Assembly (NCBI RefSeq): GCF_023053635.1
Contig: NC_086178.1
Coordinates: 90,628,226 to 90,692,225 of the forward strand
Direction of reading: 5' to 3'
DNA from: Elgaria multicarinata webbii
Taxonomy: Eukaryota; Chordata; Lepidosauria; Squamata; Anguidae
DNA: 64,000 nucleotides
The notes beneath the pieces are model-generated. The model was not told the DNA's origin. It did not search any database and saw only the letters and a list, made by a program, of their open reading frames with translations. Every line of letters begins with the position of its first letter. Within the stretch, counting starts at the first letter, position 1. Shown here piece after piece: positions 43,801-56,262 of this stretch. The translations under genes were made by a program, and so were the position numbers.

Positions 43801-44544
43801 CATGAATAGCTATTTGAGCTTTCTTGAACTGAGGTTCACATTTATTCAGCTCTTCTTGCCGTCTTAGTTTGCTTTATTTCTGCTGCCTTTTTCTTGGAAA
43901 AAGGCATAAGCAATAAGGAAATCTTGGAGATAGGCTTTATGTATGTCCTGAAGAAGAGACTGTGACGCATCAGGTGAGCTACAGAGAGCTGCTAAAAAGT
44001 GTCAGGAAGTGCTGACCACTAGCCCATGCATCGAGCTGCATAAGTGCAACTTCTCAGTATAGTAGCAGGACCTGCTCTGTGCTGCCTCTTGTGGTGAGCC
44101 ATGTCACTACAGCCTCTTAGTCAAGAACCTTCCAGATTGACTCCACCCAGGTTGACTGTTGGCTCTGCCTGGGCAGGAAAGAGTCTAAGAGGGCTTCCTG
44201 TCTCGGTAGAACTTTGAGTAGCAAGGTCTACCTGAGCTCTGGCAGTGTTCTGGTCTCGTTCACTGGTTCTGCCTTCTGGTTTGCCCTCTGATCTTGATTT
44301 CTCTCTGATCCTGATTCCCAGTTCCTGACTTGTTCCGGGCTACTGCCAACAACCCAGCTCTGACAAAAAGTCACTGGTTTTCTTCCTGATCTGCCCCAAA
44401 AGCACTTGTCATAGGGAAGGGCTGCATTGAGTTTCCAGAAGGGGACTTTCTTAGCATTTAATTACCAGAGAAAAAGGAAAATAATTGGAAATTATGTACA
44501 TACTAATGGAGAAGGAGAACAGAGTTGGGAACTAAATACCAATC
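40846..44544. other. Intergenic stretch, little recognised
   Basis: Contains a small direct duplication of ACACCACCAATATATGGA (41041-41078), an (AAAAG)n repeat at about 42305-42350 and a near-perfect inverted GAGAAGAGGCTCTGAG pair near 42060-42095. C/T-rich text at 44170-44350 could be the leader of an old LTR element. No gene or full element is identified. Confidence 0.35.
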
Positions 44545-44562
44545 ATCATCATCATCATCATC
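44545..44562. repeat. (ATC)n microsatellite
   Basis: Six ATC units. Confidence 0.85.
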
Positions 44563-44572
44563 TAAGCCAGGG

Positions 44573-45020
44573 TTGCTCACTGGTTTTTGGACTGATGAGC
44601 ACATTTAGGATGCAATCTTATGCATGTTTGGACAAGAGAATTCTGAGAGTTGTAGGACTTTTCTGTCTAAACATGCACAGGATTGTACCCTTAATATTTT
44701 AAGAAAATGCCATGGTTGCTATCACAAAACAGCTGTGCTTGGGGGGGGGGCATTCACAAAATGGTTGCCATGGTGGGTGCAGCCAGTCACAAAACACTCA
44801 TTTCACAGTTGCTTGGCCCATGTTGCCCATTCTGGGGAAAGGAAAGGAAGATGGCAGGTGACTGCATGCCCAATGCTTCACTTTGGAACCACCCAAGGTA
44901 ACTTTTGTTTTTTTTTAAAAAAGAAGCAAATTCTGAGGGGCAGGGAACCTCGGCAGGCACTAAGGGATGTGTTTGTGGGTGCACTGATGCCTATGGGCAC
45001 CATGGTGGAGACCCCCACCA
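44573..45020 (+). mobile_element. hAT element (CAGGGTTGCTCACTGGTTTTTGG) split by a MITE
   Basis: Begins CAGGGTTGCTCACTGG, includes CCATGGTTGCTATCACAAAA and ATTCACAAAATGGTTGCCAT, ends near CACCATGGTGGAGACCCCC. The same body is found uninterrupted at 51791-51980. Confidence 0.6.
44605..44698. mobile_element. Palindromic MITE, family V, copy 1
   Basis: GATGCAATCTTATGCATGTT and its inverse AACATGCACAGGATTGTACC about 55 bp apart. Nested in the hAT copy at 44573-45020. Second copy at 55797-55937. Confidence 0.7.
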
Positions 45021-45190
45021 GGTTGTTTAAATGGATACTGTTGTTTTATACTGTTGTTTTTATATTTTTGATGGTATAAAATTTTGTATACTTTTTAATG
45101 TTCACTGTTTTTAACTTTGTAAACCACCCAGAGGGCTTCAGCTATGGGGAGTATATACATTTAATAAATAAATAAATATATAAATAAGTG
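45021..45190 (+). mobile_element. L2-type LINE 3' UTR, diverged
   Basis: AACCACCCAGAGGGCTTCAG, CTATGGGGAGTATATACATT, then TAAATAAATA. Confidence 0.6.
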
Positions 45191-48024
45191 CTAGCTATCT
45201 TGATGGGAGGGCAAACATAAGCACAATCCTTTCCCAGGTGGTGGAGTCAACATCGCACACCCTGCAGTCCTCTCAGGTCAAGCATAAGCCCCTGGAGTGC
45301 CGAATTTGAACAAAAGGGGATTGATACATTTTTCTTGCCAGGATCCCCTCCCCTAATCCCAGGACAATTATTGATGATTACAACTAAGTACCCTGATATT
45401 TACCAGGATCATGTTGAAATAAACAAGGATCATCCATACTAGTATGAAGAAACTGGAGATTTCCATGTTGTGCCAGCACACCCAGGCAAACGTTCATTGA
45501 CATCAAAGGTTGGAATCCAAGTACTACCTAATTAAGATTCCTGGGTAGGAGTGCAGCAAAGCCCCTTGCCTAATTAGAGTTCAGTGCACAATAGGCCTCA
45601 CCCACTCATTCTTGAGCTCTCCGGGGACAAGGGTGCCTGGCAACGTGGGCAGGCCCGGCTCTTAAGGCTACAAAGCACTTGCTCCTGCTTATTAGGGCGC
45701 CCAAGATCATTCACATTCTGCCACCTGCTTGTGAATGGAGGCTTCACTGTACAAGGGGAAAATACCATTTGAAATACGACAGGATTTCAGCAACGCAGCA
45801 AACCCCTAATGTGTGGTATCTGAGCATTAACGGAAAACTCAGAGTTTTCAGATCATGATGCAAGAAAGGGAAATTAGAGGGAAATAAGAGAAAGGGAGAG
45901 CAGAGCAAAGAAGAACAGCAGAAAGAAAGAACAGCGGAATACGAATAAGAGCAACTTTTAAGTATTCCAGTGTTTGTGGCTCCAGATACTATGATTTTTT
46001 TATTTTTTAAGGCCAATAATTAAAAGCAGAAAAATTCCATCAGTGTTCAATAAATATTTGTAAGAAAAAAGAAATGACCCCCCCCACCATTTGCAAGGGA
46101 TCTGAAAAAAGATAAGTATATATATTATGTATAATATACATACAGTACGTATGTCACAGGGATGCACAAGTCTAAGACTGCAATCTGATACACATTTGCC
46201 TGGAAGTAAGTCCCCTTGAACTCGGTGGGGCTTACTTCTGGGTAGACGCATATAGGGTTGCAACAGACACATATTATTCTAATATGAAAAGACAGAGACC
46301 AGGCATGAGTGGTAAAGTATAAGATCCATTACTCCAATATAGTGATCGTATTGTACTGTATTTCTATACAGCCTTTCTGGGATCCCCCAAGAGAGGTTTT
46401 AAAAAGTAAAAGTAAAAAGGAGGTTTACTGAGCAGTCATGACAGCAACATTAAATTCCCCTTGGTAATTTTATACCGAATTTTGCTGAGTAGTATACGTG
46501 GGAGAATAACTATGTATCCCATCATGCACATCTTGGAGGAAGGGCAGAATAAAAATGTTGGTGATACCAACGTCATGTTCCCTGTGCTGTCTTATATGCC
46601 AGGGCTGTTGGACATTTTTTCTATTGAGGGCTGCATTCCTTGTGGGGGGTGGTCCTCTGTTGACGGCTGTGTGCTAGCAGTGGGTAGGGCCAGAGCCAGT
46701 GGAATGCATGGCTGGGGCTGGTGGTGGGTGGAGCCAGAGCCCAAAGTGGATAGCTCTCCGCTGTATGGGTCTCTTTTCATGTATATATGGTCACAGCAAA
46801 CACGTTCTTCAAGCGTGGATCCTTCTGTAGTGAAAATGGCAGTGGAGTCTGAATGCTCCAATGTCAGCGAGGCAGTGAGTCTGCTCTGGCTTTAAGACAG
46901 AACTCTAAAGGAGCTATCTTGCTTCACACCTTGGTTAGCTCCTTGAGAGTTCTGACTGGTTTTGACTGAAACCTGGAGTGGTTTCACCACGCCACTGACA
47001 TCTGAGCCAGCAACCTCCACTGGAAAATGGCATCACCCAATGCACAAGATGGAAGATTGAAGGAAGTATAATTAATACTGGGGGGGGGGGGGGGCAAACA
47101 CATTAGGGGGCAGGGAAAATCCAAAATATCCCAGTGAAGGCTGAGCATGTCCAGGGGGCATGGAGTGCTGATTGACTGTTGAGAGGGAAGAAATGGAAAC
47201 TGAGAGGGACATGGAATAGAGTGCCCTGGAAGAGGGCATGGCTGGCTGGTGGGAGCATTCCACCCTGCAACACTTTGTTGCAGCTCCCACTTGCATATGT
47301 AAGATTGGTAAACGCTGACCAATGTAAAAAAATGAAGAAGAGTTAATAAAGAGGCCTTGCTATCATCCTACCCCATACTTCAAACAATCAGCATGAGGGA
47401 AATCTAATGAGCAATGAAGTCCCAAATTGGAAAATGACTCCTCTAACAAAGAGGCAAGAAATGTCAAGTTGCAGTTTCCAGTATAGCAGAGAGACAAAAG
47501 CCTCCTGATCCCTTTGTTATGCCAGCATGGTAGGACAGGTGAGCGCCTAGCCAAGAAACCCCCCCAGAAAGATTCAATTGCAAGTGTGGGGGGGGGAACT
47601 CCAATTAGCAAGGAAAGGGATGTGTAAGGTAACAAACCAACTTCACTGAGATATTAATATGCTGTCTTCTGTCTTTCCAGAATATACTCATTTAAATAAT
47701 AACATGTAAGGAGAGTGTGAGTGAATTCAGGCACACAACCCTTCTGCGGCGGAAGAGACCCAAACACATACAGAATCAGTCTAACTAAAAATACTGTTTA
47801 GAACCTTTGGAGTGGATGTGTATTTTAGTTGCCTCACAACAGCTCAGAAAACAAGCCAAGCAGGCCGGTCTCCACCCTAAGGCCTCTGTGAAAAGCAGAA
47901 ATCAAAGGATATTAACCCATAATACAGGTGATATAATAAATAAGACAACAGCTCCATATGGCATAAAGGCAAGGGGGGATGAAATATTCCCTCATGATGA
48001 TGCTGATAAGCCATTAAGTATACA
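45191..48024. other. Intergenic stretch with one small MITE
   Basis: A palindromic ~90-bp repeat at 46173-46264 (TGCAATCTGATACACATTTG, AAGTAAGTCCCCTTGAACTC and inverse) is clear. A hAT-like fragment lies at about 46605-46780 and its CACTGACATCTGAGCCAGC relative near 47000. A 15-base G run is at about 47079-47093. No gene seen. Confidence 0.4.
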
Positions 48025-48110
48025 CTATTTATTTATTTATTTATTTATTATACTGCCAATAGCCGAAGCTCTCTGGGCGGTTTTCAAAAAAATTAAACCA
48101 TAATAAAACA
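48025..48110 (-). mobile_element. L2-type LINE 3' tail
   Basis: ATTTATTTATT, TATACTGCCAATAGCCGAAG, CTCTCTGGGCGGTTTTC. Confidence 0.7.
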
Positions 48111-48150
48111 ACCAACACTAGCAGGACGATATTAAATTAAAGAGTGTATA

Positions 48151-48512
48151 CAGGGCTGGCATCAAAGGTAGACATGCTTGGGTACTTGCTGAGGGCCCAG
48201 CCCCTAGACGGGGCCCACGGAAAAGAGCCCCCTGGAGTTGATCCCCTTCACCATTGCAACCTGCCTGTTCTCCTAATCCTCACTCTGGCCTAAACAACAG
48301 CGGTAGTGAACAGGAGGAGCAGTAGATGCCCCGGCATACTTGCTCCCTGGCTCTCTGCCAGTCAAACAAGCAAATGGTAGCAAGACTGAAAGAGGACGAG
48401 GAGCAAAAGCAGCTGGTGACAATGGAGGTGAGAAGGTAGACTCCCTGAAGAAGGGGGAGGGGCACTGACGGTGTCCTGCCTGAGGACCCTCAAAAACATG
48501 GAGCCGGCACTG
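48151..48512 (+). mobile_element. Non-autonomous hAT element, 362 bp
   Basis: CAGGGCTGGCATCAAAGG start and ATGGAGCCGGCACTG end, imperfectly inverted, with flanks AGTGTATA (48143-48150) and AGTGTATT (48513-48520), 7 of 8 identical. Confidence 0.8.
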
Positions 48513-49790
48513 AGTGTATTGTATATGGGAAGATACCAGCAGTGTGTGCCTTCAGTCTTCCAAATGAATCCTCAGGTACAGAGACATCTGAAGGCTGCCA
48601 TCTTGTGCATTCTTACCTGGGAGGAACCCTATTGAACGCAATCCGTTACTCTTCAGACATGCTGAATGATGGTTCCCAGCATGGCCAGTCTGGAGAAGGC
48701 TGAGGTAGAACTTACTTCCAAATAAACACGTACAGGTTTGGTTCTGGTTCTTGAAAGAATCTCTCGTGCATTTCTTCTGACAGACACACAAGCTTGCTGT
48801 AGGGAAAGTATAGGTCATATTAAAGAGACCTCATCTTTTTTAAAAAAAGGAAGATGGCATTTTCTATGGAGCCAAGGTAAAACTAATCTGAACAGATCTG
48901 CATCTAGGTTATCCTGAGACAATCACAGGGCTTGGAAAGTGACCTCAGTTTGACCTGGAGAAGGGAATCACATCAGTTTATCATATCTCACACAAAGTAG
49001 CATTGGATGATGCATTACTGCCTCAACCGTCTTCTCCCTAGCCAATGCTTCAGTATTTTGGAATGCTCTTGCAGAGATCCACCATTTCTATTCAAAGTTC
49101 ACTAAAAAATCTAATCCACATTTCAAAAGATCTTCCTCAGTGGTGAACTAGAAGAAACAAACTAGCAAACAAAATCATGGCCCTTAAAAGTGCAATTGGA
49201 CTCTGGCCTAGTGGTTTATAGGCCGTTTTTTATGGTAAAATCATAGCCCTTGGCTAGGAGAAAATATCTTACAGGATAAACTGAACAAACATCAGTCTTC
49301 GTAATCTTTCTCTGACACACACACCTCTAAGCACAAGCTTTTTCTATCGTTGTTATTCTCCATGGCCAGTACTTTAGATTTTAGAGCTTTTGCTCCAGCC
49401 TGGAGTCATTAGACTGAGGTAGATGAAACAGAAGTAGCTTCCAGATCAGATAGGTTGTATTCTGCAATAGTACTGATGCATTAAGCAAGCTGTTTCTGGT
49501 GGATTTCAAAACGGCAAGCTTCAAGTGTGATATTTTCATGCTGTTTTGCAACTTCTTGTTGCCTCTACTGTACCTTTAGTACACCCTTAGCCCTTGGAAT
49601 ATCTTCTGCCATGTTAAGCTCAACTGGTGCCACCATTTTGAAATCCACCAGTACAGCAGGCAGGGTCTGGCTGTTATTTTCCCTTGGGACTTTTGCCAGC
49701 TTGAAGTCTTGCAAATACCCAATGATACCCAAGCAGGTAAGTGAAAGAAAGCTGACAGAAACTATTCAATGTTTGGTTGTGGTGCAGAAG
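48513..49790. other. Intergenic stretch, no feature recognised
   Basis: About 1.3 kb of ordinary composition. The longest frame (49527-49973) has no recognisable domain. Confidence 0.35.
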
Positions 49791-49799
49791 TGGAAGAGT

Positions 49800-50135
49800 T
49801 CTGCCAGGAGTGGGAAACATCAAGCTCACAGTCCAAATCCAGCCAACTTGAAGTATACAAATCTATCCCGTTGGAGTTCCCCAGATGGCTACACCCCCTT
49901 TCCCTTTCCACTGTCAATCATTTGGTGCAGTTTCCCCCACCCCCATTCTAAAAGGTTGAAATACCTCTCCTAAGGCTTAGTTACTGCCAGTAAGAGCTTC
50001 AAGTGAAATAGCCCAGTGTTTTTGGTATTTTGGCCCCACCCCTTTGCCTTTGGCTCCACCCACTACTGGAATGTGGGTCCCAAGAGCTTCTCCAAAATTG
50101 AATTCAGCTCTTAGGGTGCCAAATAGAGCATTTGC
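49800..50135 (-). mobile_element. Non-autonomous hAT (Charlie-like) element, copy 5
   Basis: Reverse of copy 1: CAGTCCAAATCCAGCCAACT, CCTAAGGCTTAGTTACTGCC, AGTAAGAGCTT, CAAAATTGAATTCAGCTCTT. Confidence 0.65.
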
Positions 50136-51162
50136 CCCACCAATGCATGCGACCTGATGCCATTTGAGACAAACTCATGGCTGCCATGGCAGATCCTGAG
50201 CTGCCCATAACTTTGAGGAGGGTTGGTATAGACATTAAAGACCTCAAGGAGCACAAACCTGACGATCTTCAATGCCACTCCCAAGTGCACCCTGCTCAGG
50301 CAGGGAGATGGCTGGGCAACATTGTGGGCAGGACATCAACAGAATCCCAATTCAGTCTCCTGCCATCAGGAGCCCACCCTAGAAATGAGGGGGCTGCTGA
50401 ATATAGTATCTGGGAAGCAGTTAGGGACCTATGAGAGGCTATTGGGACATTCCCTCCCCACCCCGTGGCTTTAGGCTGCAGCTGGGCCAGGAAACCTGGA
50501 GGACAAAGCTGGGAGAGATTAACCATCCTACTTCATCCACTCAAGTCTCGATGATAAATGCCACTGATGTGCCACAAATGGCCCATGCAGGTATGTTTGG
50601 GAAAGCAGGCTAGTAATTTTGGTTGTCCTGGTGTGTTTGCAGTAGGAGAACTATGTAGGAAGTAACCTGACCTTTTAGTTTTCACACGCTCATAAGTGCT
50701 TTAAAGGTTTAACACTGTAATCTACAAACACTAGCAATAAACACAGTCCAATAAAATTGATGGGACTAATTCTGCTGTAAGTGGGACATGGGCTGAAGCT
50801 ACAGTCAAACAACTTGCCCTGTCAGAGTTCAGCTAGAATCCATATCTGACTATCAATACCATTGGTCTTGAGCAATTGCTTTAAGGCCTGCAGCTGTCCT
50901 GGATGAAAGAAGTGCATTCTTTGAAAACCAGACCTTGGCGCTATTGAAAATTTTATTCAGACTCCCTCATCCGTATTCAGGAAAAGAATTCAATCGCTCC
51001 CCTCCTTTATCTGTATACAGGCTGAATGCTTGGCTACAGCACCACGGAAAGCGACAGAAACAGCAGAAGAATCTATTGCAGGGCAAAACTACATATTTTA
51101 CGGAACTGTGTCTCTCTTTTATGCAGCTTGATTCTTTCATTTAAAACCATCTTAGAGGCTGC
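50136..51162. other. Intergenic stretch, no feature recognised
   Basis: No exon or element is identified; about 50690-50780 weakly resembles the AGTAAG-type MITE. Confidence 0.3.
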
Positions 51163-51302
51163 AACCAGGGTAGGATCTACACTACTACTTTAAAACAGTT
51201 TATAGCAGTAGTGACAAGTGTTGGGATCCAGGACACACTAGATATACAGTTTTCAAACCATTTTCAAAGTGTCATATCCTGCTTGGTGTAGATCTGGCCC
51301 AG
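51163..51302. mobile_element. Short MITE with GGATCTACACTA termini (family T)
   Basis: GGGTAGGATCTACACTACT and TTGGTGTAGATCTGGCCC are inverted ends about 140 bp apart. Shares its terminus with the long element at 25743-26757. Confidence 0.7.
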
Positions 51303-53904
51303 GAATAAAGCGATGAGGGAGAGAACAGAGCTACTTAAACTCTTCCCTGCCTGCTGTTTTATTCCTTAAACTTCCTTCCACAAGCTGTTTTTTCATCCAC
51401 AGAGGCAAAGATACCCAGATCCTTGGGGTGGGGGGGAGTGTTGCGTGCATGTGTGTGTGGACACTCAATGACAATGTTCTTCCTCCTGCCTTCAGAAGTG
51501 GTGCGGTCCTAGGAGGATTGTACCATGTGCACTTTCTGTGCTTGTAGATCAGTCTTTCAAAGGGCAGTTGAAATATTTCTACTCCATGCTACTAATCATC
51601 ATTGCTTGCAGGTCCAAACCTATATGGCTTACTGTGAGGACTGGGGATGTCGCTGATCTCTGCCCTGGCCAGATTTCAGGCTGGATTTCTGGACCAGACC
51701 TGAAACCTACTAGTGCAGGACTGGGATTTTTCTAGGCCCTTTTAGTCTGATTTATGCATGCTCTGAGGCCTCTGTCACTCCAGGGTAACAGGAGTCCCCA
51801 ACCTTTTTGGGCTGATGGGCACATTTAGCATATTGAGGGAACGCCATGGTTGCCATCACAAAATAGCTCTGTCATTGGCAGGGATGGGGGGGGGAGTGTC
51901 CATTCACAAAATGGCTGCCATACTGAGTACAGCTAGTCACAAACACTTATTTCACACATTCTGGGGAAAGGAGTACTAGAGCCCAGATCCACCCTGCGTT
52001 TTTTTTTTTTACCAGTCCCAACTAATTTATTTCAAGATGAGCCAAAACAAAGCAGAGCTCAAAGAGAGACTGCCCGCCTCTAGTAAAGTTCTGTCTGTAT
52101 GATTTGCCCTTCCAACAGTCCTTGAAATGCTTTTGGATGTAGAAACCAACATGAAGAAAAGGAATCTAGGACACACTCATACTGGGCTCGGGCTTCTGTA
52201 GGACCAATAAGCACTGGCTACATAGCGGGCATCCTCTGGCACTGCAAGCTGCCATTTCTCTTGATGCTATTAATGTCATGATGATAAATAACTCAGTGCC
52301 ATCTCTGCTCCTTCTCATTCCCAGGGCAAGACAGAATTGTTCATGATTTCTTTCTTTTTCAACATGATTTTTCCAATTACCAAAAGTATACTGTTCACAC
52401 TCCATTGTGTGCTTGCTGTTAGAGATTAGAATATGACAGCATCTTCATCCCAAAGTGGCTTTTCGCTTTCTCTTTTAAATCCTCCCATTTCATTCTTTGA
52501 CACTGACTCACTAATATATGTGTTGATCCTAAATCTGAACACTTTAGATATCTGAAATGGAAACAATTAATTGCCATCAACAGACCAGAATAAAAAGCAT
52601 TCAGAACTACATTTACAAAACAAAACAGAACAGAAATAGGCTCAACAAACATACAAGTGTACAAAAAATACCTTCTAGAACTAATCTCCCAGTGCCAGGG
52701 AGTTAATTGCTTCCTTGTTCTCACCACCACTGACGATGATGGTGACGTTGTGGAATTTCATCTGACAGCAGATATTTAATGTAGAATTGGGGCTGACCCG
52801 CCTGGTAAAGTGGCCAAGAAGCAATCATTTGCTACTTTGTTCCAATTTACAAAATGAGAGGACATGTTCCACTGATTCCACCTCCACTTTAGATATCAGA
52901 ATAGCACCGGCACATTCATAGAAAACCAAAACAACCACATGTGAACAGGCACCAATAAAAAGCTGCTAGATATATGGTAAAATGCAATAGATTCCCATAA
53001 ATTATGGTCGAAAGCATTTTACACACCATCTAGGGTGACCCCTCCATGCATGATTCCACTGTCGAGGTTGCTAAATTTCTCTTGTTAGAGAGAAGAACAG
53101 CTGGAAGTTTTTTAGTGTGCGAAGACGCAGCCAGAGACAGTGAAGATAGCCAGAAACCACAGACACTTGAGTTTCTTCAATAACATTTACTGAGGCTTAA
53201 CTTAATTTGATAAAAAAAATATATTTACAGCATACGTGGCACATAACACAATACTCACACAGCGTAACAGCATATACAGGAGAGAAGTAAAAAGACATTC
53301 ATGCACTAGCCATATATATACAACACTTTATCCGTACAGACAATTAAGTCAATAATTGGCAATCAAGTCACCCCACTAAAAAACGCCCTGCCCAAGTCCA
53401 GGTGGCTGACCTTGACATTTAACAGTCTTCTGTAGAATCTTCTTCTGTGGGCAAACCTTAAAACTGTGGAAAATGGAAATCCTACACCGGACATCCACAA
53501 GTATGACACAGGCAAATGCCTACAAGTTTAATCCACTGCTGGAGTTGTGTATGGCTAATGGTGCAGTCCTAGGGCTTTTGGGAGGGTGTCTGCCCTCTTA
53601 AGGTGGAAAAAGAGGTCCACCCTCAGAGGAGGAGATCTGACCTTGCATTTCCACCCCCTGCAGAAAAATCCGTGTCCCTGACCTCTCTGACAGTGGAACT
53701 CCTACATGGGAGAGGAGGAAAACACGGCATGCTAGGAGTGTGTTAGGGTAGGATGCAAAGAACCCATGCTCCCAAACCAGCCAGTAACCCATATCAGGCC
53801 TGGTTCACTGGTTTTAATGTAAGGGAATCAGCTAAATGACCAGCTCTAGCCGTGCCAGAGGAGTCACCATTGTTATAGCAAAGCATGTGGATAAGATAAA
53901 AAAA
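51303..53904. other. Intergenic stretch; hAT piece at 51791-51980
   Basis: CAGGAGTCCCCAACCTTTTT to about 51980 is the hAT family of 44573. The remaining 2.3 kb is AT-rich with no exon recognised; 53160-53400 may be part of an old LTR element but this is a guess. Confidence 0.35.
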
Positions 53905-54225
53905 GGACCCAACAGGACGATATTTAGTTTTTGGCAGAAAAATTAGAAGGCCAACCCATTACACTAGCCTCAATATATGCACTTAATGTGCACCAATATT
54001 CTTTTTGGGTTGAGGTCTTTAAGAAATTATCTCAGTTTGCAATGGGGGATTTGCTCATAGCGGACGATTTGAAGGCTGTATGTGATCTAGATTTGGACAG
54101 GAAGCCTGGCTCCCAGTCAGACCAATGTCTGGGAGGGAAGACCCTGGCTCCAGTGTTGAAATGTTTCCATTTGATAGATTCCTGGGGATGCTTAAACCTG
54201 GGACTTAGGGATTTCTCTTATTTCC
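53905..54225 (+). mobile_element. L1 LINE ORF2 endonuclease fragment
   Basis: The frame from 53931 reads MAEKLEGQPITLASIYALNV, then FFVEVF-like and QFAMGDLLIADDLKAVCDL, matching the L1 endonuclease segment TLASIYAPN to GGDFN, then VLKCFHLIDSWGCLNLGLRD, the segment just after it. The catalytic GGDFN has decayed. Truncated on both sides. Confidence 0.75.
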
Positions 54226-54227
54226 CC

Positions 54228-54398
54228 CCTTTTGTATCTGGTCAAGAGGGCAGGGCTCCTGCAGCTTTAACTGTTGTGATGAAGAGGGAATTTCACCAGG
54301 TGCTGCATGCATACCAATGACACCTGCTGAAATTCCCTTTTCTACGCAACTGTTAAAGATACAGGAACCCTGTCCTCTTTTCCAGATGCTCATCCTAC
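54228..54398. mobile_element. Family Q half-element
   Basis: ATCTGGTCAAGAGGGCAGGG to TTTTCCAGATGCTCATCCTA: the right half of the palindrome only. It directly follows the L1 fragment. Confidence 0.7.
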
Positions 54399-54399
54399 T

Positions 54400-54540
54400 T
54401 TAGGCCACTCACTGACTCCCAGGCTAGCCTACCTCACAGGGATGTTGTGAGGATAAAATGGAGAAGACAAGGATTATGTACACTGCCTTGGGTGACTGGG
54501 AGAAAAGATGAGACAGAAATGTAATAGTAAATAAATAAGT
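54400..54540 (+). mobile_element. 3' part of a tRNA-derived SINE
   Basis: GGCCACTCACTGACTCCCAG, CTACCTCACAGGGATGTTGT, GTACACTGCCTTGGGTGACT and a TAAATAAATAA tail. Confidence 0.7.
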
Positions 54541-55011
54541 GCTGGGCTAGACAGGCTGATGGCCTGATTCAATTTATAAGACTGCTTCATATAATTGCAT
54601 TGATAATTTTGAAAAACAGTATAAAAATCCTGCAAAACAGGAGCTAAGCAAAGGTGACTTTGGAGCAACTTCTCAATGTGGCAAGACGTTTGGCTGCACA
54701 TCCAGCGGTTCCTCCCTCTCCTTTTCTTCCTGTTGCAGAGATCGGTAAATAAAAGTTCTGGGGATGGTAAGAAGACAAATGCTAAAGCCTTGTGCTGAGC
54801 CAGGCTGCGCATAAACTTGCTTGGGGGCATTTATCTGGACAATGACAGTAGACAAAAGGTTGTGCTAAATATGCATGGACACAGTCTAAATTAAAATGTG
54901 CAAACTTAGAGGAGACAGAACAGAGATGCGAACTGCTACAAAATGTTGCAGTACAGCGTGCTGTCGGGATTCCAAATGCTCCAGTCTGGTCTCTCTGTCA
55001 TTTTATTTATT

Positions 55012-55170
55012 TATTTATTTGAGCATTTTTATGCCGCCATTCAGCCAAAAAAGGCTCTCATGGCGGCTTACAAAAGTATTTCTTGACAGTCCCTGCCCAC
55101 AGGCTTACAATCTAAAAGACATGACACAAAAGGAAAGGGGATTGGGAGGGAGGAGGAGGAGGGGGAAAAG
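55012..55170 (-). mobile_element. LINE/SINE 3' tail, inverse of 23456-23630
   Basis: ATGCCGCCATTCAGCCAAAA, AAGGCTCTCATGGCGGCTTA, GGCTTACAATCTAAAAGACA match the other copy nearly base for base in reverse. Confidence 0.7.
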
Positions 55171-55220
55171 GAAAGCAAATTCAGGCACTACAATCTTAGT
55201 TGCAAAGTTCAGCAGTTACA

Positions 55221-55515
55221 GTTGACAGCAGGAGGGAGGGGGCTCTCAGCTGGAGCTGGACCCAGGCACGGTGGAGAGGTGCCTGGCTGCTGCTTCCTCC
55301 CTCACTGGTGGCCTCTGCAGAGACAGTTGGTAGCAGGAGGGAGGGGTCTCTCAGCTGGAGCTGGACCCAGGCACGGTGGAGAGGTGCCTGGCTGCTGCTT
55401 CCTCCCTCACTGGTGGCCTCTGCAGAGACCGTTGGTAGCAGGAGGGAGGGGGCTCTCAGCTGGAGCTGGACCCAGGCACGGTAGAGAGGTGCCTGGCTGC
55501 TGCTTCCTTCCTCCC
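55221..55515. repeat. 105-bp minisatellite, about 2.8 units
   Basis: GGAGGGAGGG starts at 55231, 55336 and 55441, an exact 105-bp period. The first two units differ at only a few bases. Because 105 is a multiple of three, several frames stay open on both strands, producing spurious repetitive ORFs. Confidence 0.95.
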
Positions 55516-55796
55516 TGCTTCCTCCCATTGGGCTGCTTTGGTGTTCTTTCCCCCTGAAATTTTTTATACATCTACAAACTTTGGTGCCCTCACCTCACAT
55601 GCATGCTGATACCTATAGCTTGTGTGGGTACTGCTGTTATGGCTATATAAGCAACAGCACTCATGCCTGAACATTGGAAATATAGGGAAGGATGATGGGA
55701 GTTGTAGGCCAAAATAGGAATGCATTTGTTTTCTCATGGCACACACAGTTTGAAATTACTGGTACAGACATATTATTTAGAATGTATAAAATAGAT

Positions 55797-55937
55797 TAAG
55801 GGTGCAATACTATGCATGTTTAGACAGAGAGAAGGCCACGATTTGCAGCATTCCTTTGCTAGCATGGTTGGCTGTGGAATGGTGGGAGTAGTAGGACTTT
55901 CCCCCCCTGTCCAAACCTGCATAGGACTGTGCCCTAA
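55797..55937. mobile_element. Palindromic MITE, family V, copy 2
   Basis: AGGGTGCAATACTATGCATG, TTTAGACAGAGAG at the left; TGTCCAAACCTGCATAGGAC, TGTGCCCT at the right. Confidence 0.75.
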
Positions 55938-56012
55938 ATAAAGAAGTGGTGCAGAAGATAAACTTTACTTTTCTTTTTTGCTCCTCGCCCAGAGTAGTAA
56001 TTCTTTTTTATA

Positions 56013-56262
56013 GTGTGGTGTAGTGGCTAAGGTGTTGGACTGGGAGTTGGGAGATCCAGGTTCTAGTCCCCACTCGGCCATGGAAACCCACTGGGCAACT
56101 TAGGGCCAGTCACCGACTCTCAGCCTAACCTACCTCGCAGGGTTGTTGTTGTGAGGTTAAAATGGAGAGGAGGAGGAGAATTATGTATGCTGCCTTGGGT
56201 TTCTTGGAGGAAAAAAGTCGGGATATAAATGCAATAAATAAATAAATAAATAAATAAATAGT
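56013..56262 (+). mobile_element. Full-length tRNA-derived SINE (Sauria-like)
   Basis: TGGTGTAGTGGCTAAGGTGT head, GGTTCTAGTCCCCACTCGGC B-box region, CTACCTCGCAGGGTTGTTGT, AATAAATAAATAAA tail. Closely matches the copy at 24950. Confidence 0.87.

Noticed and set aside
43990-44400. Possible LTR leader
   Set aside because: Only C/T-rich composition suggests it; no TATA box, poly(A) signal or duplication could be paired.
55196-55557. Repeat-protein-like frames on both strands
   Set aside because: They are a by-product of a 105-bp minisatellite whose period is a multiple of three; both strands are equally open.
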